IMG/VR virus record: IMGVR_UViG_3300027714_000004
Span: 81,427 to 145,426 of that record
Origin: a virus
Reading direction: 5' to 3' (one strand)
DNA: 64,000 bases
Below the pieces are notes generated by a model. That model had not been told where the DNA came from. It searched no databases and saw only the letters and a list, made by a program, of their open reading frames with translations. Each line of letters starts with the position of its first letter. Positions within the stretch are counted from its first letter, which is position 1. Positions 1 through 6,701 of this stretch are shown here, piece after piece. The position numbers and the translations under genes were made by a program.

Positions 1-749
1 TCAACCATAGTCTGGTTGTCTTTCTCTTCACCATTGATCCACTTAACGGCAGATGATGCACCGTAGTAGATATCAATCATATCAAATTCTGGGGTACACA
101 TAGGTGCAAATATCTCACGGACTTGATCGTCTTCAAACCCTACTTCTTGGTCTTGCATAGGAACACCTAGGAATACGACTGCGTCGAACTTCTCGTGTTC
201 ACCTTCTAGAGACCAAGATGATTGTCCATGCTTGTACTGATGAGAACATGTTAATGTCTTATCAATCATACCTGAAGCCATATACATCTCATGCATAGCG
301 CCTTTGTACTTAGTCTCTGGTGGACGGACAATAGTGAACTTCGCATTGTATCCATACATGTCCATCACTAGAGGGATGCTCTGAGCGATAATGTTCATGT
401 CTGGGAAAGTTGTCATATGTGCACGTTCTGGAGGAAGTAGGTCAACCATTCTGTCAGCGCGATAACTTAACATCCAGTGACTCTGACCTTCGTTTACGTG
501 ACCAACAAACAATACATTCTTATATCCTTTGGACATAATTGCATTACAGAACATTGGTGCACGAGACAACATTTCTTCGGACATATTGATCTCGTCAGAC
601 TTATGACGTAGGTACTTACCTTTCTTGACAGTTGCTTGATTCAAGGCAGTATTCATCTGTAGAGCAAGATGCTCTTTCTTTCCTTTTGAAACGAATTTCT
701 GATTTTCTCCATCGGTTAAAATGGTTTCATCTGATGTGTTAAAAAACAT
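1..749 (-). CDS. Unknown phage protein, 3' end outside window
   Basis: The reading frame is open from ATG at 749 leftward to the window edge, giving 249 complete codons. The N-terminus reads MFFNTSDETILTDG. A central stretch (KNVLFVGHVNEGQSHWML) looks like a beta strand plus loop of a globular enzyme-like fold, and a later stretch (FDAVVFLGVPMQDQEVGFED) is similar, but I do not recognise a family. It starts three bases after the stop of the upstream small gene, so the two are probably co-transcribed from the late promoter at 1013-1020. Existence of the gene is well supported by the long frame and tight spacing; function is unknown. Confidence 0.8.
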   Translation of the reverse strand, partial: MFFNTSDETILTDGENQKFVSKGKKEHLALQMNTALNQATVKKGKYLRHKSDEINMSEEMLSRAPMFCNAIMSKGYKNVLFVGHVNEGQSHWMLSYRADRMVDLLPPERAHMTTFPDMNIIAQSIPLVMDMYGYNAKFTIVRPPETKYKGAMHEMYMASGMIDKTLTCSHQYKHGQSSWSLEGEHEKFDAVVFLGVPMQDQEVGFEDDQVREIFAPMCTPEFDMIDIYYGASSAVKWINGEEKDNQTMV

Positions 750-752
750 TGG

Positions 753-1007
753 TTAGGATCCCTTATAGATGTTTTGTATGTGTGTTTCGAATTGCTCGAT
801 CTTGTCCAATCGATTCGGCCATAAGATGTACTCCTTTTCAGGATTCGCCTTTAGGTTCGTCAATAACGGTTGAATCGCATTGAATAGGTTATCGAGTCGT
901 GTGTGGTAATCATCAGCATCAGAGGATATGGACTCTAACTGTTGGACAGCTTCGAGTTCCGACTCGTCTACTACTGTGAAACCGAAATCAAATAGTTCTG
1001 TATTCAT
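753..1007 (-). CDS. Conserved small phage protein, unknown function
   Basis: 84 residues starting MNTELFDFGFTVVDESELE, acidic, with a predicted helical middle. The N-terminal FDFGFT.VDE.ELE pattern is one I associate with small proteins of marine T4-like phages; no function is known to me. A longer frame from TTG at 1046 exists but would overlap the rightward promoter at 1040-1068. The ATG at 1007 is preferred because it follows a late promoter core. That core is so close that the mRNA would begin at or next to the ATG (see findings). No Shine-Dalgarno sequence is visible. Confidence 0.7.
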   Translation of the reverse strand: MNTELFDFGFTVVDESELEAVQQLESISSDADDYHTRLDNLFNAIQPLLTNLKANPEKEYILWPNRLDKIEQFETHIQNIYKGS

Positions 1008-1012
1008 AGGGT

Positions 1013-1020
1013 TATTTATA
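1013..1020 (-). promoter_or_regulatory. T4-type late promoter core TATAAATA
   Basis: Exact TATAAATA on the minus strand. It would drive the two leftward genes below 1007. The predicted transcription start falls at about 1007, essentially on the start codon. Confidence 0.65.
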
Positions 1021-1039
1021 CCTTTTTTTTGGTCAGCCC

Positions 1040-1068
1040 TTGACAAAGCTTGATATATCTGTTACAAT
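1040..1068 (+). promoter_or_regulatory. Sigma70-like early promoter
   Basis: TTGACA at 1040-1045, 17-base spacer, TACAAT at 1063-1068. It sits 28 bases before the ATG at 1097. Confidence 0.8.
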
Positions 1069-1096
1069 GTAGCTTCAGACCTAGAGGGGACTATAC

Positions 1097-1645
1097 ATGA
1101 ATATTTTTAGATTACACGATGATCCAGTCATATCTGCACAGATGATGTGTGACAAGCACGTAGTTAAAATGGTTACCGAGTACGGTCAACTACTCTCTAC
1201 TGCACACCGAGTTCTTGACGGTACTGTCGAGAGACGACCTTCCAAATCCGGAAAACGCATGGTAGACCATTATTTAGTCGCTGAACAAGCCCGAGAGAAT
1301 TTACTATACAAGGTTGCTCACAAGAACCACCCATCAGCAATCTGGTGTAGAGAGAACGATAAGAACTACCGATGGTTGTACAAACACTTTCAGGCAACTT
1401 CAAAAGAGTACACCAACCGTTACGGTCGTGTTCATATGACCTATGATAAGTTAGGTGGTATGTTATGGTTCGCACCGAAGAATATTGACATACAATTGAA
1501 AGAAACTAAAATGCCTGAGTGTATGCCTGACTACTGTAAGACAGACAGTGTACCTGAGAGTTACCGCAAGTACTATAACGAAGAGAAGAGTCACTTCGCA
1601 AAATGGTCTAACCGTGAGGTACCGGAGTGGTTTATAGAAAAGTAG
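1097..1645 (+). CDS. Conserved phage protein of the DP..(A)Q..CDKHVVKM family
   Basis: 182 residues. The N-terminus has the signature DPVISAQMMCDKHVVKM followed by QLLSTAHRVLDG, a pattern I recall from a widespread family of phage hypothetical proteins. The C-terminal half is rich in Trp, Tyr and Lys (for example CMPDYCKTDSVPESYRKYY). The conserved Cys, His and Lys residues suggest an enzymatic or nucleic-acid-binding role, but I know no proven function. Start ATG at 1097 follows a purine-rich site (gagggga) and its own early promoter. It is the first gene of the rightward early region. Confidence 0.85.
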   Translation: MNIFRLHDDPVISAQMMCDKHVVKMVTEYGQLLSTAHRVLDGTVERRPSKSGKRMVDHYLVAEQARENLLYKVAHKNHPSAIWCRENDKNYRWLYKHFQATSKEYTNRYGRVHMTYDKLGGMLWFAPKNIDIQLKETKMPECMPDYCKTDSVPESYRKYYNEEKSHFAKWSNREVPEWFIEK

Positions 1646-1665
1646 GACTGTGGTCACTACGGGTT

Positions 1666-1782
1666 ATGTTAATTATCTGGTTAAGTTTCTCCCAGAAGGC
1701 TGACGATGACCTATTCGGAGTACTTACCAGTATCCGACGATTTAATGAATGTAAGAGAGTTGTACACTTGACAACCCCCTAG
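1666..1782 (+). CDS. Possible 38-residue ORF
   Basis: An open frame from ATG at 1666 to TAG at 1782 in the gap between two firm genes, with an aliphatic start (MLIIWLSFSQ) and a basic C-terminal half. There is no clear ribosome binding site, and the next promoter (1768-1797) overlaps its end. It may be a chance ORF. Confidence 0.25.
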   Translation: MLIIWLSFSQKADDDLFGVLTSIRRFNECKRVVHLTTP

Positions 1783-1797
1783 AATGTATAGTATAAT
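1768..1797 (+). promoter_or_regulatory. Sigma70-like early promoter
   Basis: TTGACA at 1768-1773, 18-base spacer, TATAAT at 1792-1797. It drives the gene starting at 1836. Confidence 0.8.
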
Positions 1798-1835
1798 GTA
1801 CATTGTACAGTTTATGAAACATATTGAGGTTTATT

Positions 1836-2132
1836 ATGATGCACGGTTCAATGCGACATACAACCACTGGTCGCAAGAAGAGTTACAATGCTTGGTCAAC
1901 CAAGAAGAAAGTTGCCCCCAGATTCCAACCTATGGAAGTTGCTAGTGAGCCCTACAAAAGGGACAGTATAGTTTATAACTCAGTAGATTCAGGTACTATG
2001 AATACCGAACGAAAGGAAAGAATGACCTACACCGGAACCTTAGTCAAAGGTATCGGTACCATGCACAAGTCGAATGCGGTGCCCGTAATCGACGAACAAC
2101 AGATGAAAGATTTAGCGAGGATGAGTCAATGA
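1836..2132 (+). CDS. Conserved basic phage protein, unknown
   Basis: 98 residues starting MMHGSMRHTTTGRKKSYN. The N-terminal third is rich in Arg and Lys, then comes EPYKRDS and a polar middle. The MHG..RHTTTGRKK start is one I recall from small proteins of T4-like marine phages, with no known role. ATG at 1836 is chosen over the upstream in-frame TTG at 1824 because GAGGT lies five bases before it. The stop overlaps the ATG of the next gene by four bases, so the two are translationally coupled. Confidence 0.8.
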   Translation: MMHGSMRHTTTGRKKSYNAWSTKKKVAPRFQPMEVASEPYKRDSIVYNSVDSGTMNTERKERMTYTGTLVKGIGTMHKSNAVPVIDEQQMKDLARMSQ

Positions 2133-2332
2133 CATTACCCTGTGAGAGACGATGGGCGGTGAATAACACACGACAGTTCTTGATGGACTTACAAGATCCC
2201 AAGAAGACTCCAAGGATTCCGTCCGAGGTACGTAAACAGGCCTCTCGATGTCTTAGACACTACCCAGGCGAGTACTATATGGAACGTGCCGCAGAAGATG
2301 CACCTAATGTATTTGGAGACTGGGGTGAGTGA
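2129..2332 (+). CDS. BPSL0761-family small protein
   Basis: 67 residues. The layout MTLPCERRWAVNNTRQFL, then a short linker, IPSEVRKQASRCLRHYP and YYMERAAE matches the BPSL0761-type family found in proteobacteria and phages (M..P.ERT.A...T..FL....P..R..A..LLRHYP). Its biochemical role is unknown to me. It overlaps the upstream gene by ATGA and the downstream gene by eight bases, so it lies in the middle of a tight operon. Confidence 0.75.
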   Translation: MTLPCERRWAVNNTRQFLMDLQDPKKTPRIPSEVRKQASRCLRHYPGEYYMERAAEDAPNVFGDWGE

Positions 2333-2711
2333 CTATACACCAGACAATTGGGTTGTTATTAAGTTTACCCAACAAATGAAAAGTGGCAATACCGGATATG
2401 GTAGAACCGAAAAAGTATTTTACAAAGTACTTGGTGGATGGTCAGGTGGGTATCTTGGTAGTGATTCTTGGAGACTGAACAGTGGCATCGTTGACGTTGA
2501 AGAGACTACTGATTCTTTCATCTTTATCGGTCATAGTGGTAGTCGGTACATATGCGACAAGACTCAGGAACGTCTAAGAATGAATACTGCTGGTATATGG
2601 GAACAAATGCAGGAAGTTAGTGAATCGACGGCCGGGGATGTTAAACTTGAGCTGATGGAACCTGATGACGAAAGAACTCGTAAAGATTGGAAGGTAATGC
2701 TATGTCTATGA
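2325..2711 (+). CDS. Conserved phage protein, unknown
   Basis: 128 residues from a GTG start at 2325, with GGAG six bases upstream. The protein begins MSDYTPDNWVVIKF and continues with YKVLGGWSGGYLGSDSWRLNSGI, a Trp/Gly-rich stretch I recall from T4-like cyanophage hypothetical proteins. The upstream in-frame ATGs at 2286 and 2307 would add residues inside the preceding gene and lack a binding site. The fold looks small and beta-rich; function is unknown. Confidence 0.75.
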   Translation: MSDYTPDNWVVIKFTQQMKSGNTGYGRTEKVFYKVLGGWSGGYLGSDSWRLNSGIVDVEETTDSFIFIGHSGSRYICDKTQERLRMNTAGIWEQMQEVSESTAGDVKLELMEPDDERTRKDWKVMLCL

Positions 2712-3127
2712 ACGAAGACGAACGAGTTGCAAGAGTAGAGGGTCAACTTAGTCCCGAAGTTCAATCGGAGTTCTCGGGCAGTACAATGTCCAAGGCAGGG
2801 AGACTTGCTATGGAACTTAATGTCGAACGCAAACGTCTCAAGCAAGAGATGGAAGAACTACAATTAGAAGTCGAAGACCTGAAACCTGCAACACCTACGG
2901 GTACGATTGACAGTTATGTTAAGTGGGGAGCGACTGTACTTGGTGTGGTTGGAGTATTCGCTATGAGCGCAGGGTTTGGTATCACCGGACAGATATGTTA
3001 TGCGTCAGCCGCTACTGCATGGGTGTATGTCGGTCACTGTTGGAATGACAAAGCAATTATGATAGGAAGTGCTATATCAGGTACATCAGTACTAATGAAC
3101 CTAGTGGACACTCTAGTAGCATCGTGA
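2702..3127 (+). CDS. Membrane protein with N-terminal coiled coil
   Basis: 141 residues. Residues about 35-65 are charged and heptad-like (ELNVERKRLKQEMEELQLEV). They are followed by two hydrophobic segments (around WGATVLGVVGVFAMSAGFG and AIMIGSAISGTSVLMNLV) that are likely membrane-spanning. ATG at 2702 follows GGAAGG; the frame extends upstream but only inside the preceding gene. It is the last gene of the operon begun at 1836. No family recognised. Confidence 0.75.
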   Translation: MSMNEDERVARVEGQLSPEVQSEFSGSTMSKAGRLAMELNVERKRLKQEMEELQLEVEDLKPATPTGTIDSYVKWGATVLGVVGVFAMSAGFGITGQICYASAATAWVYVGHCWNDKAIMIGSAISGTSVLMNLVDTLVAS

Positions 3128-3147
3128 CCAACTATCGCTGATTGGTC
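3125..3147 (+). other. Short intercistronic hairpin
   Basis: GACCAA pairs with TTGGTC across an 11-base loop, beginning in the stop codon of the preceding gene and just upstream of the next early promoter. There is no U-run, so it is a weak terminator candidate or mRNA 3' end structure. Confidence 0.35.
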
Positions 3148-3158
3148 GAGCTTCTGCC

Positions 3159-3219
3159 TTGCATTATATCCAAACCTATGAGATAATAGCTACCTAATTG
3201 ACTGATAGAGAGATAGATT
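3159..3219 (+). promoter_or_regulatory. Early promoter and leader of the GATAATAGCTACCTAATTGA family
   Basis: TTGCAT at 3159-3164, 17-base spacer, GATAAT at 3182-3187, then the shared leader TAGCTACCTAATTGACTGAT and a GAGAGAGA-type binding site before the ATG at 3220. Confidence 0.8.
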
Positions 3220-3519
3220 ATGACTGCATTTACTAAAGAAAACTTCACTTGGGACGGCATGTACTTGATGTATCAAGGTATGTTCGAAGGTTCTCGCACT
3301 ATGGAGCAAGTTTCTCCTAACTGTCACTCATCTTGGCACGGTAAGCCAGAACGCACTTTCGTTGCACGATTCAAGTATGGTTCTAAGCCGTGGAAGTCGT
3401 GGATGAATCACCTAGTTAAAAACTGTACTGTTGAGCAGTACATTGAGTTGACTCGAAACACTAGTCCGATGGAAGCAATGGAAACCCTTGGTTTCAAACC
3501 ACGTAAGAGGAGAGCATAA
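3220..3519 (+). CDS. Unknown early protein
   Basis: 99 residues with an aromatic, polar N-terminus (FTWDGMYLMYQGMFEG), a single Cys within SPNCHSSWHG, and a basic C-terminus ending GFKPRKRRA. No known family. The leader-cassette promoter directly upstream and the purine-rich binding site support the start. The stop overlaps the next ATG by one base. Confidence 0.75.
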   Translation: MTAFTKENFTWDGMYLMYQGMFEGSRTMEQVSPNCHSSWHGKPERTFVARFKYGSKPWKSWMNHLVKNCTVEQYIELTRNTSPMEAMETLGFKPRKRRA

Positions 3520-3725
3520 TGATAATGTACGGTTCAGTTGGTGAGATACTTTTATGGGAGACTCCTACTGGGGTCTCTTCTGGTGAGATCATGTTCGTTC
3601 ATAAGGACATTGCGGGTGATGGTGTGGACTACTACAGTATTACATCTGGTTCCGAACCTATGGATCGATACTATCTAGACAGTGATGCGATGTCGAAGAT
3701 GAATGTGGTTAATCTATCTGCGTGA
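3519..3725 (+). CDS. Unknown small early protein
   Basis: 68 residues, acidic and beta-rich in appearance (MIMYGSVGEILLWETP ... VDYYSITSGSEPMDRYYLD). TAATG coupling to the gene before it. A second ATG two codons in is equally possible as start. No family recognised. Confidence 0.65.
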   Translation: MIMYGSVGEILLWETPTGVSSGEIMFVHKDIAGDGVDYYSITSGSEPMDRYYLDSDAMSKMNVVNLSA

Positions 3726-3749
3726 CTAGTTTCTTTGTTTGGGTCACGC
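3720..3749 (+). other. Intercistronic hairpin at operon end
   Basis: GCGTGAC at 3720-3726 pairs perfectly with GTCACGC at 3743-3749 across a 16-base loop, overlapping the stop codon of the gene ending at 3725. It lies just before the next promoter. No U-run follows. Confidence 0.45.
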
Positions 3750-3756
3750 TTATGCC

Positions 3757-3814
3757 TTGCATTCTACCCAAACCTATGAGATAATAGCTACCTAATTGAT
3801 TGAGAGAGTAGATT
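3757..3814 (+). promoter_or_regulatory. Early promoter and leader, same family
   Basis: TTGCAT at 3757-3762, 17-base spacer, GATAAT at 3780-3785, shared leader TAGCTACCTAATTGATTGAG and binding site before ATG 3815. Nearly identical to 3159-3219. Confidence 0.8.
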
Positions 3815-4072
3815 ATGAAAGACAGAATATTCGACTATGCCAAGACTGATGATACCCAGTTCTTCTACTTTAATCGTGTTGCAGACTGCTTCACTACCAA
3901 GATGGATTGGTATGACAATGATGACGTTGATATGATCGTTGTTGACGCAACTAATACCTCGCAAGAGACTGACAACATTTTCTCTTTCCTCTACCAAACA
4001 GAACCTAACGCGGATCAGGTCTGGATGCGATTTGCCCAAGAATTCTACGGAGATGCATATGTCAACGCTTAG
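3815..4072 (+). CDS. Unknown acidic early protein
   Basis: 85 residues, strongly acidic (MDWYDNDDVDMIVVDATN), with aromatic patches (QFFYFNRV, VWMRFAQEFYG). The small size, acidity and own strong early promoter recall phage host-takeover proteins, but this is only an impression; no homologue recognised. Its end overlaps the next gene by 14 bases. Confidence 0.7.
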   Translation: MKDRIFDYAKTDDTQFFYFNRVADCFTTKMDWYDNDDVDMIVVDATNTSQETDNIFSFLYQTEPNADQVWMRFAQEFYGDAYVNA

Positions 4073-4325
4073 TCTAGAAGAAGCCTGTCACTACTTGTGG
4101 CGCGAAGAGATTACGGATTGGGGTTCGTACACCTACGTCCAGAATCATATCTACATTAGTAAGGGTACCGACCTCGTAGGATTCGTTCCTCGCAGTACAG
4201 GTATCATTAAGATGTTCAATACCCCTAAGAAGTCTTGGTCAGTTGCTCGACGCAAGTTCCGCAAGTTTACCAAGAAAGATATAAAAAAGGTTATTGATAT
4301 GCAAAATGGTTCTAAACAGGACTAA
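4059..4325 (+). CDS. Unknown basic small protein
   Basis: 88 residues starting MSTLSLEEACHYLWREE. The C-terminal third is very basic (SVARRKFRKFTKKDIKKV), compatible with nucleic-acid binding. ATG at 4059 has GGAG six bases upstream; longer in-frame starts reach back into the preceding gene without a binding site. No family recognised. Confidence 0.7.
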   Translation: MSTLSLEEACHYLWREEITDWGSYTYVQNHIYISKGTDLVGFVPRSTGIIKMFNTPKKSWSVARRKFRKFTKKDIKKVIDMQNGSKQD

Positions 4326-4343
4326 CTATTTAGCTACACGCCC

Positions 4344-4404
4344 TTGCTTTTTTAAAACAAGTATGAGATAATAGCTACCTAATTGACTGATAGAGAAATG
4401 ACTT
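4344..4404 (+). promoter_or_regulatory. Early promoter and leader, same family
   Basis: TTGCTT at 4344-4349, 17-base spacer, GATAAT at 4367-4372, then TAGCTACCTAATTGACTGAT and GAGAAATG before ATG 4405. Confidence 0.78.
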
Positions 4405-4575
4405 ATGAAAATTATCCTTATTGATGACATAAAGAACGTTCGAAACTTCAAGTCTGGTTATGAGTTGGTCGAGTATGAAGCAGGTACTGACCCTATGGAC
4501 GGTTTCTGTCTACTGGGTTTCGATGAAGTCGGAATGTTCTGTACCAACCCTCGTTACGCTTTCCTTGGAGCTTAA
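4405..4575 (+). CDS. Unknown 56-residue early protein
   Basis: Reads MKIILIDDIKNVRNFKSGY and ends RYAFLGA, then TAA. It begins exactly where the shared early leader places a start codon (GATAGAGAAATGACTT-ATG). The next gene begins five bases after its stop. Acidic in the middle (EYEAGTDPMDGF). No family recognised. The regular leader makes expression likely despite the short length. Confidence 0.65.
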   Translation: MKIILIDDIKNVRNFKSGYELVEYEAGTDPMDGFCLLGFDEVGMFCTNPRYAFLGA

Positions 4576-4579
4576 TATA

Positions 4580-5254
4580 ATGTCAAACTACTTTAGTTAC
4601 CCAACCTACGGTTCTGATGAACACAAATACAATCAGTACCTTGGTAACCACGTCAACAAACAAAACAAGGGTAGTCGCGGTCAGGACTCTGAACGCCAGA
4701 AGACCTACCGAGCAGAGTGGACGTTCCAGTCTAAGGTAACCAACCCTAAGTTTGCGTCTATCGATGAGGCTCAGAAGTTCGCCAAGAAGATCTATAAGTC
4801 CAAGACTTGGGTTAAGTTATGGAACAAGTCGATAGAGAATGACGTTAGTCGCATCTTCGGTGCGCAACCTAAAGTTGTCGCGATGGGTAGTCGTACGAAA
4901 AAGTTAAGTGGATTCACCGATGGATTCACTGTGACACTAGACTTGGTCACTGGTCTGAACAAGTACACCCTGTTACACGAACTTGCGCATTGTCTTGGTC
5001 ATATGCACCACGGTCGTTCGTTTCGACAATGTCTCTTGGGTCTGGTCGGTACCTTCATGGGATCTGAAGAGAAGAAGATTCTTAAAGGAGAGTTTAAGAA
5101 AGCAAAGTTGAAGTGCGGTGATGCTCGGAAACCTCAGACGTTCGAAGTCTGGATGGAGTCAAAGAAACGTATGGCTGCAATGCGAGAAGCAAACGAAAGT
5201 ATGAAAGACGATATAAAGTTTTTACATAAGATGCGTAGCAAAGGTTGTATGTAA
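4580..5254 (+). CDS. Putative zinc metallopeptidase (HELAH)
   Basis: 224 residues. A zinc-binding motif HELAH is at about residues 133-137, followed by CLGHMHHGRSF, giving an HExxH...HG..F arrangement like SprT-type and related phage peptidases. The N-terminal 50 residues are polar and Lys/Gln-rich; the region 60-90 is basic and helical; the C-terminus is Lys- and Met-rich. The target is unknown. Host or virion protein processing and SprT-like DNA-protein crosslink handling are both possible. The start at 4580 fits the preceding stop; the longer upstream frame overlaps another gene. A second HExxH gene lies at 6702. Confidence 0.75.
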   Translation: MSNYFSYPTYGSDEHKYNQYLGNHVNKQNKGSRGQDSERQKTYRAEWTFQSKVTNPKFASIDEAQKFAKKIYKSKTWVKLWNKSIENDVSRIFGAQPKVVAMGSRTKKLSGFTDGFTVTLDLVTGLNKYTLLHELAHCLGHMHHGRSFRQCLLGLVGTFMGSEEKKILKGEFKKAKLKCGDARKPQTFEVWMESKKRMAAMREANESMKDDIKFLHKMRSKGCM

Positions 5255-5421
5255 TGAATGAACAAATAGATACGTGCGAAGACTGTCGTATAGAAATAAC
5301 CACCAAAGGTATCGAAGTTGACAGCAGTACAGGGAACTTATACCTAGAGGGAGTAGTTTTAGTGATAGTAATAGCAGTCTTATATATTGGTAAGAAACTA
5401 GTTGACAAATACATTAAATGA
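5254..5421 (+). CDS. Small single-pass membrane protein
   Basis: 55 residues starting MNEQIDTCEDCRIEI. A CxxC pair (C8, C11) precedes a hydrophobic segment (VVLVIVIAVLYIG) and a short basic tail (KKLVDKYIK). The ATG overlaps the stop of the metallopeptidase gene by one base, which supports coupled translation. The role may be at the cytoplasmic membrane; no family recognised. Confidence 0.6.
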   Translation: MNEQIDTCEDCRIEITTKGIEVDSSTGNLYLEGVVLVIVIAVLYIGKKLVDKYIK

Positions 5422-5438
5422 ATAGTTAGGTTTCCCTA

Positions 5439-5500
5439 GGTGGGGAAGGTATTACGGATATTGCTACTTATTGCTAAGTGTACTAACCCCACCATTTTTT
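5439..5500 (+). terminator. Possible terminator with long loop
   Basis: GGTGGGG at 5439-5445 pairs with CCCCACC at 5487-5493, followed at once by ATTTTTT. The 41-base loop is longer than usual, so this may be a terminator or a small structured RNA. It separates two early operons. Confidence 0.5.
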
Positions 5501-5535
5501 ATTCCAAATTGTTCTAAAGAAATGTGAAATAGCCC

Positions 5536-5594
5536 TTGTGTTTTCAAAAGAAGTGTGAGATAATAGCTACCTAATTGATTGATAGAGAGTGATT
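5536..5594 (+). promoter_or_regulatory. Early promoter and leader, same family
   Basis: TTGTGT at 5536-5541, 17-base spacer, GATAAT at 5559-5564, then TAGCTACCTAATTGATTGAT and GAGAG before ATG 5595. Confidence 0.78.
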
Positions 5595-5789
5595 ATGAAA
5601 AAAGACTTCCCAACCCTTTGCGGACTCCTCGGAGCGATTCTTATGGCAATCTTTGCCTTTCACATGAATCCCGTGATCGCGATAGTTGGATTGTCTTTGT
5701 TGTCTGTTCAATCAGTTAATGCAAAGTTGTGGAACCTTGTCGCTCTGAACGCGATAAGCATTTGTGGATTTGTTACTCAATTACTCTAA
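5595..5789 (+). CDS. Small two-segment membrane protein
   Basis: 64 residues starting MKKDFPTLCGLLGAIL. Hydrophobic segments cover about residues 8-40 (GAILMAIFAFHMN, AIVGLSLLSV) and 46-63 (LVALNAISICGFV). The basic N-terminus suggests membrane insertion. Start at ATG 5595 follows the shared early leader; the GTG at 5589 is less likely. Function unknown. Confidence 0.7.
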   Translation: MKKDFPTLCGLLGAILMAIFAFHMNPVIAIVGLSLLSVQSVNAKLWNLVALNAISICGFVTQLL

Positions 5790-5799
5790 GGAATTTATT

Positions 5800-6015
5800 A
5801 TGAATTTGATTGGTCAGAAAGTTGAAGCAAACTGGGGCGCAATGTACCCTATCGCAGAAGGTGTTGTATGCGGACACTTCGGTAAGAATAATGTTATCAT
5901 TCGATGGGAAGATGGTACCAAGAGTGAACTTGATGCCAATTCAATTCATGAACTTGGTTACCGTAGTGTGAATGGTTCACCTATCGGAGTATTCTTCGGT
6001 GAGGTCGCGGCATGA
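5800..6015 (+). CDS. Unknown small beta-rich protein
   Basis: 71 residues, MNLIGQKVEANWGAMYPIAEG, with alternating hydrophobic residues and glycine turns (VVCGHFGKNNVIIRWEDG), suggesting a small SH3-like barrel. AAGGA is eight bases before ATG 5800; the longer frame from 5764 overlaps the previous gene. ATGA overlap with the next gene. No family name can be assigned. Confidence 0.7.
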   Translation: MNLIGQKVEANWGAMYPIAEGVVCGHFGKNNVIIRWEDGTKSELDANSIHELGYRSVNGSPIGVFFGEVAA

Positions 6016-6227
6016 TCGATAATATTAGTGTAGACTCTGATGGACTAATTGAACTCTATAACGGTGACAATCTCCTCGCAGCAGGTCGGTCACCACATTT
6101 CCTATCCTATGCGATACGACAACATGATGGCCCTGCTCCGGTGATTCGTACCTCGACTGCATGGCAAGAGTCTGAGATACTTGAGGAACTGGATTATATT
6201 TGGCAACAAACTTGTGAGTTACTATAA
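6012..6227 (+). CDS. Unknown acidic small protein
   Basis: 71 residues, acidic (MIDNISVDSDGLIELYNGD), with a helical C-terminus rich in Glu and aromatic residues (ESEILEELDYIWQQTCELL). Coupled to both neighbours: ATGA overlap upstream, TAATG downstream. No family recognised. Confidence 0.7.
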   Translation: MIDNISVDSDGLIELYNGDNLLAAGRSPHFLSYAIRQHDGPAPVIRTSTAWQESEILEELDYIWQQTCELL

Positions 6228-6640
6228 TGGATAGGGTAGTCAAACTAAACTTCGACCGTAAGGTGAGGTACCTCAAGGACAAGGATACTGAGGAGTGTCG
6301 TCGACTCTTTGAGAAGATAATGGATCACTACGGTCAGTTCCTAGAATCGCCACACGGGTGGGATCTTCGCTCTATCGCAACGTATGAGAAGGTGGTACGC
6401 AATTGTGGACTATCGGTTAATGAGTTTCTGTCGGAGACCTTCACCATAGCAGCTCCCAAACCAAAGAAGAAGACCGCTGTCAAGAAACCTACCGTGACCA
6501 AGAAGAAGGTTCCGGTCAAGAAACCTATTGTCAAGAAGAAACCTGTAGTGAGAAAGAAACCCACTACCGTGACCAAAAAGAAGACCTCGGTCACTAAGAA
6601 GACCCTTCCTAAGAAGAAATCGATAAAAAAGGTCGCATAG
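6227..6640 (+). CDS. Lysine-tailed protein, possibly DNA-binding
   Basis: 137 residues in two parts. Residues 1-75 form a mixed helical domain (LFEKIMDHYGQFLESPHG). Residues about 76-137 are a low-complexity tail of KKP, TKKK and VKK units with almost no acidic residues, similar in composition to histone H1 and bacterial H1-like tails. Such tails usually bind DNA or RNA without sequence preference. No enzymatic domain is visible. TAATG coupling to the gene before; a new promoter follows immediately. Confidence 0.75.
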   Translation: MDRVVKLNFDRKVRYLKDKDTEECRRLFEKIMDHYGQFLESPHGWDLRSIATYEKVVRNCGLSVNEFLSETFTIAAPKPKKKTAVKKPTVTKKKVPVKKPIVKKKPVVRKKPTTVTKKKTSVTKKTLPKKKSIKKVA

Positions 6641-6644
6641 GCCC

Positions 6645-6701
6645 TTGACATTTCCCCTCAGTATGATATAATAGCTACCTAATTGATTGAGAGAGAACGT
6701 T
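6645..6701 (+). promoter_or_regulatory. Early promoter and leader, same family
   Basis: TTGACA at 6645-6650, 16-base spacer, TATAAT at 6667-6672, then TAGCTACCTAATTGATTGAG and GAGAG before ATG 6702. Confidence 0.82.

Noticed and set aside
1008-1046. TTG start adding 13 residues to the small leftward gene
   Set aside because: It would overlap the rightward sigma70-like promoter, lacks a binding site and lies upstream of the late promoter start.
5439-5500. Possible tRNA or small structured RNA
   Set aside because: Only one 7-base-pair stem closes it. There are no D, anticodon or T arms of the right size and no CCA-proximal pattern; a terminator with a long loop is the simpler reading.
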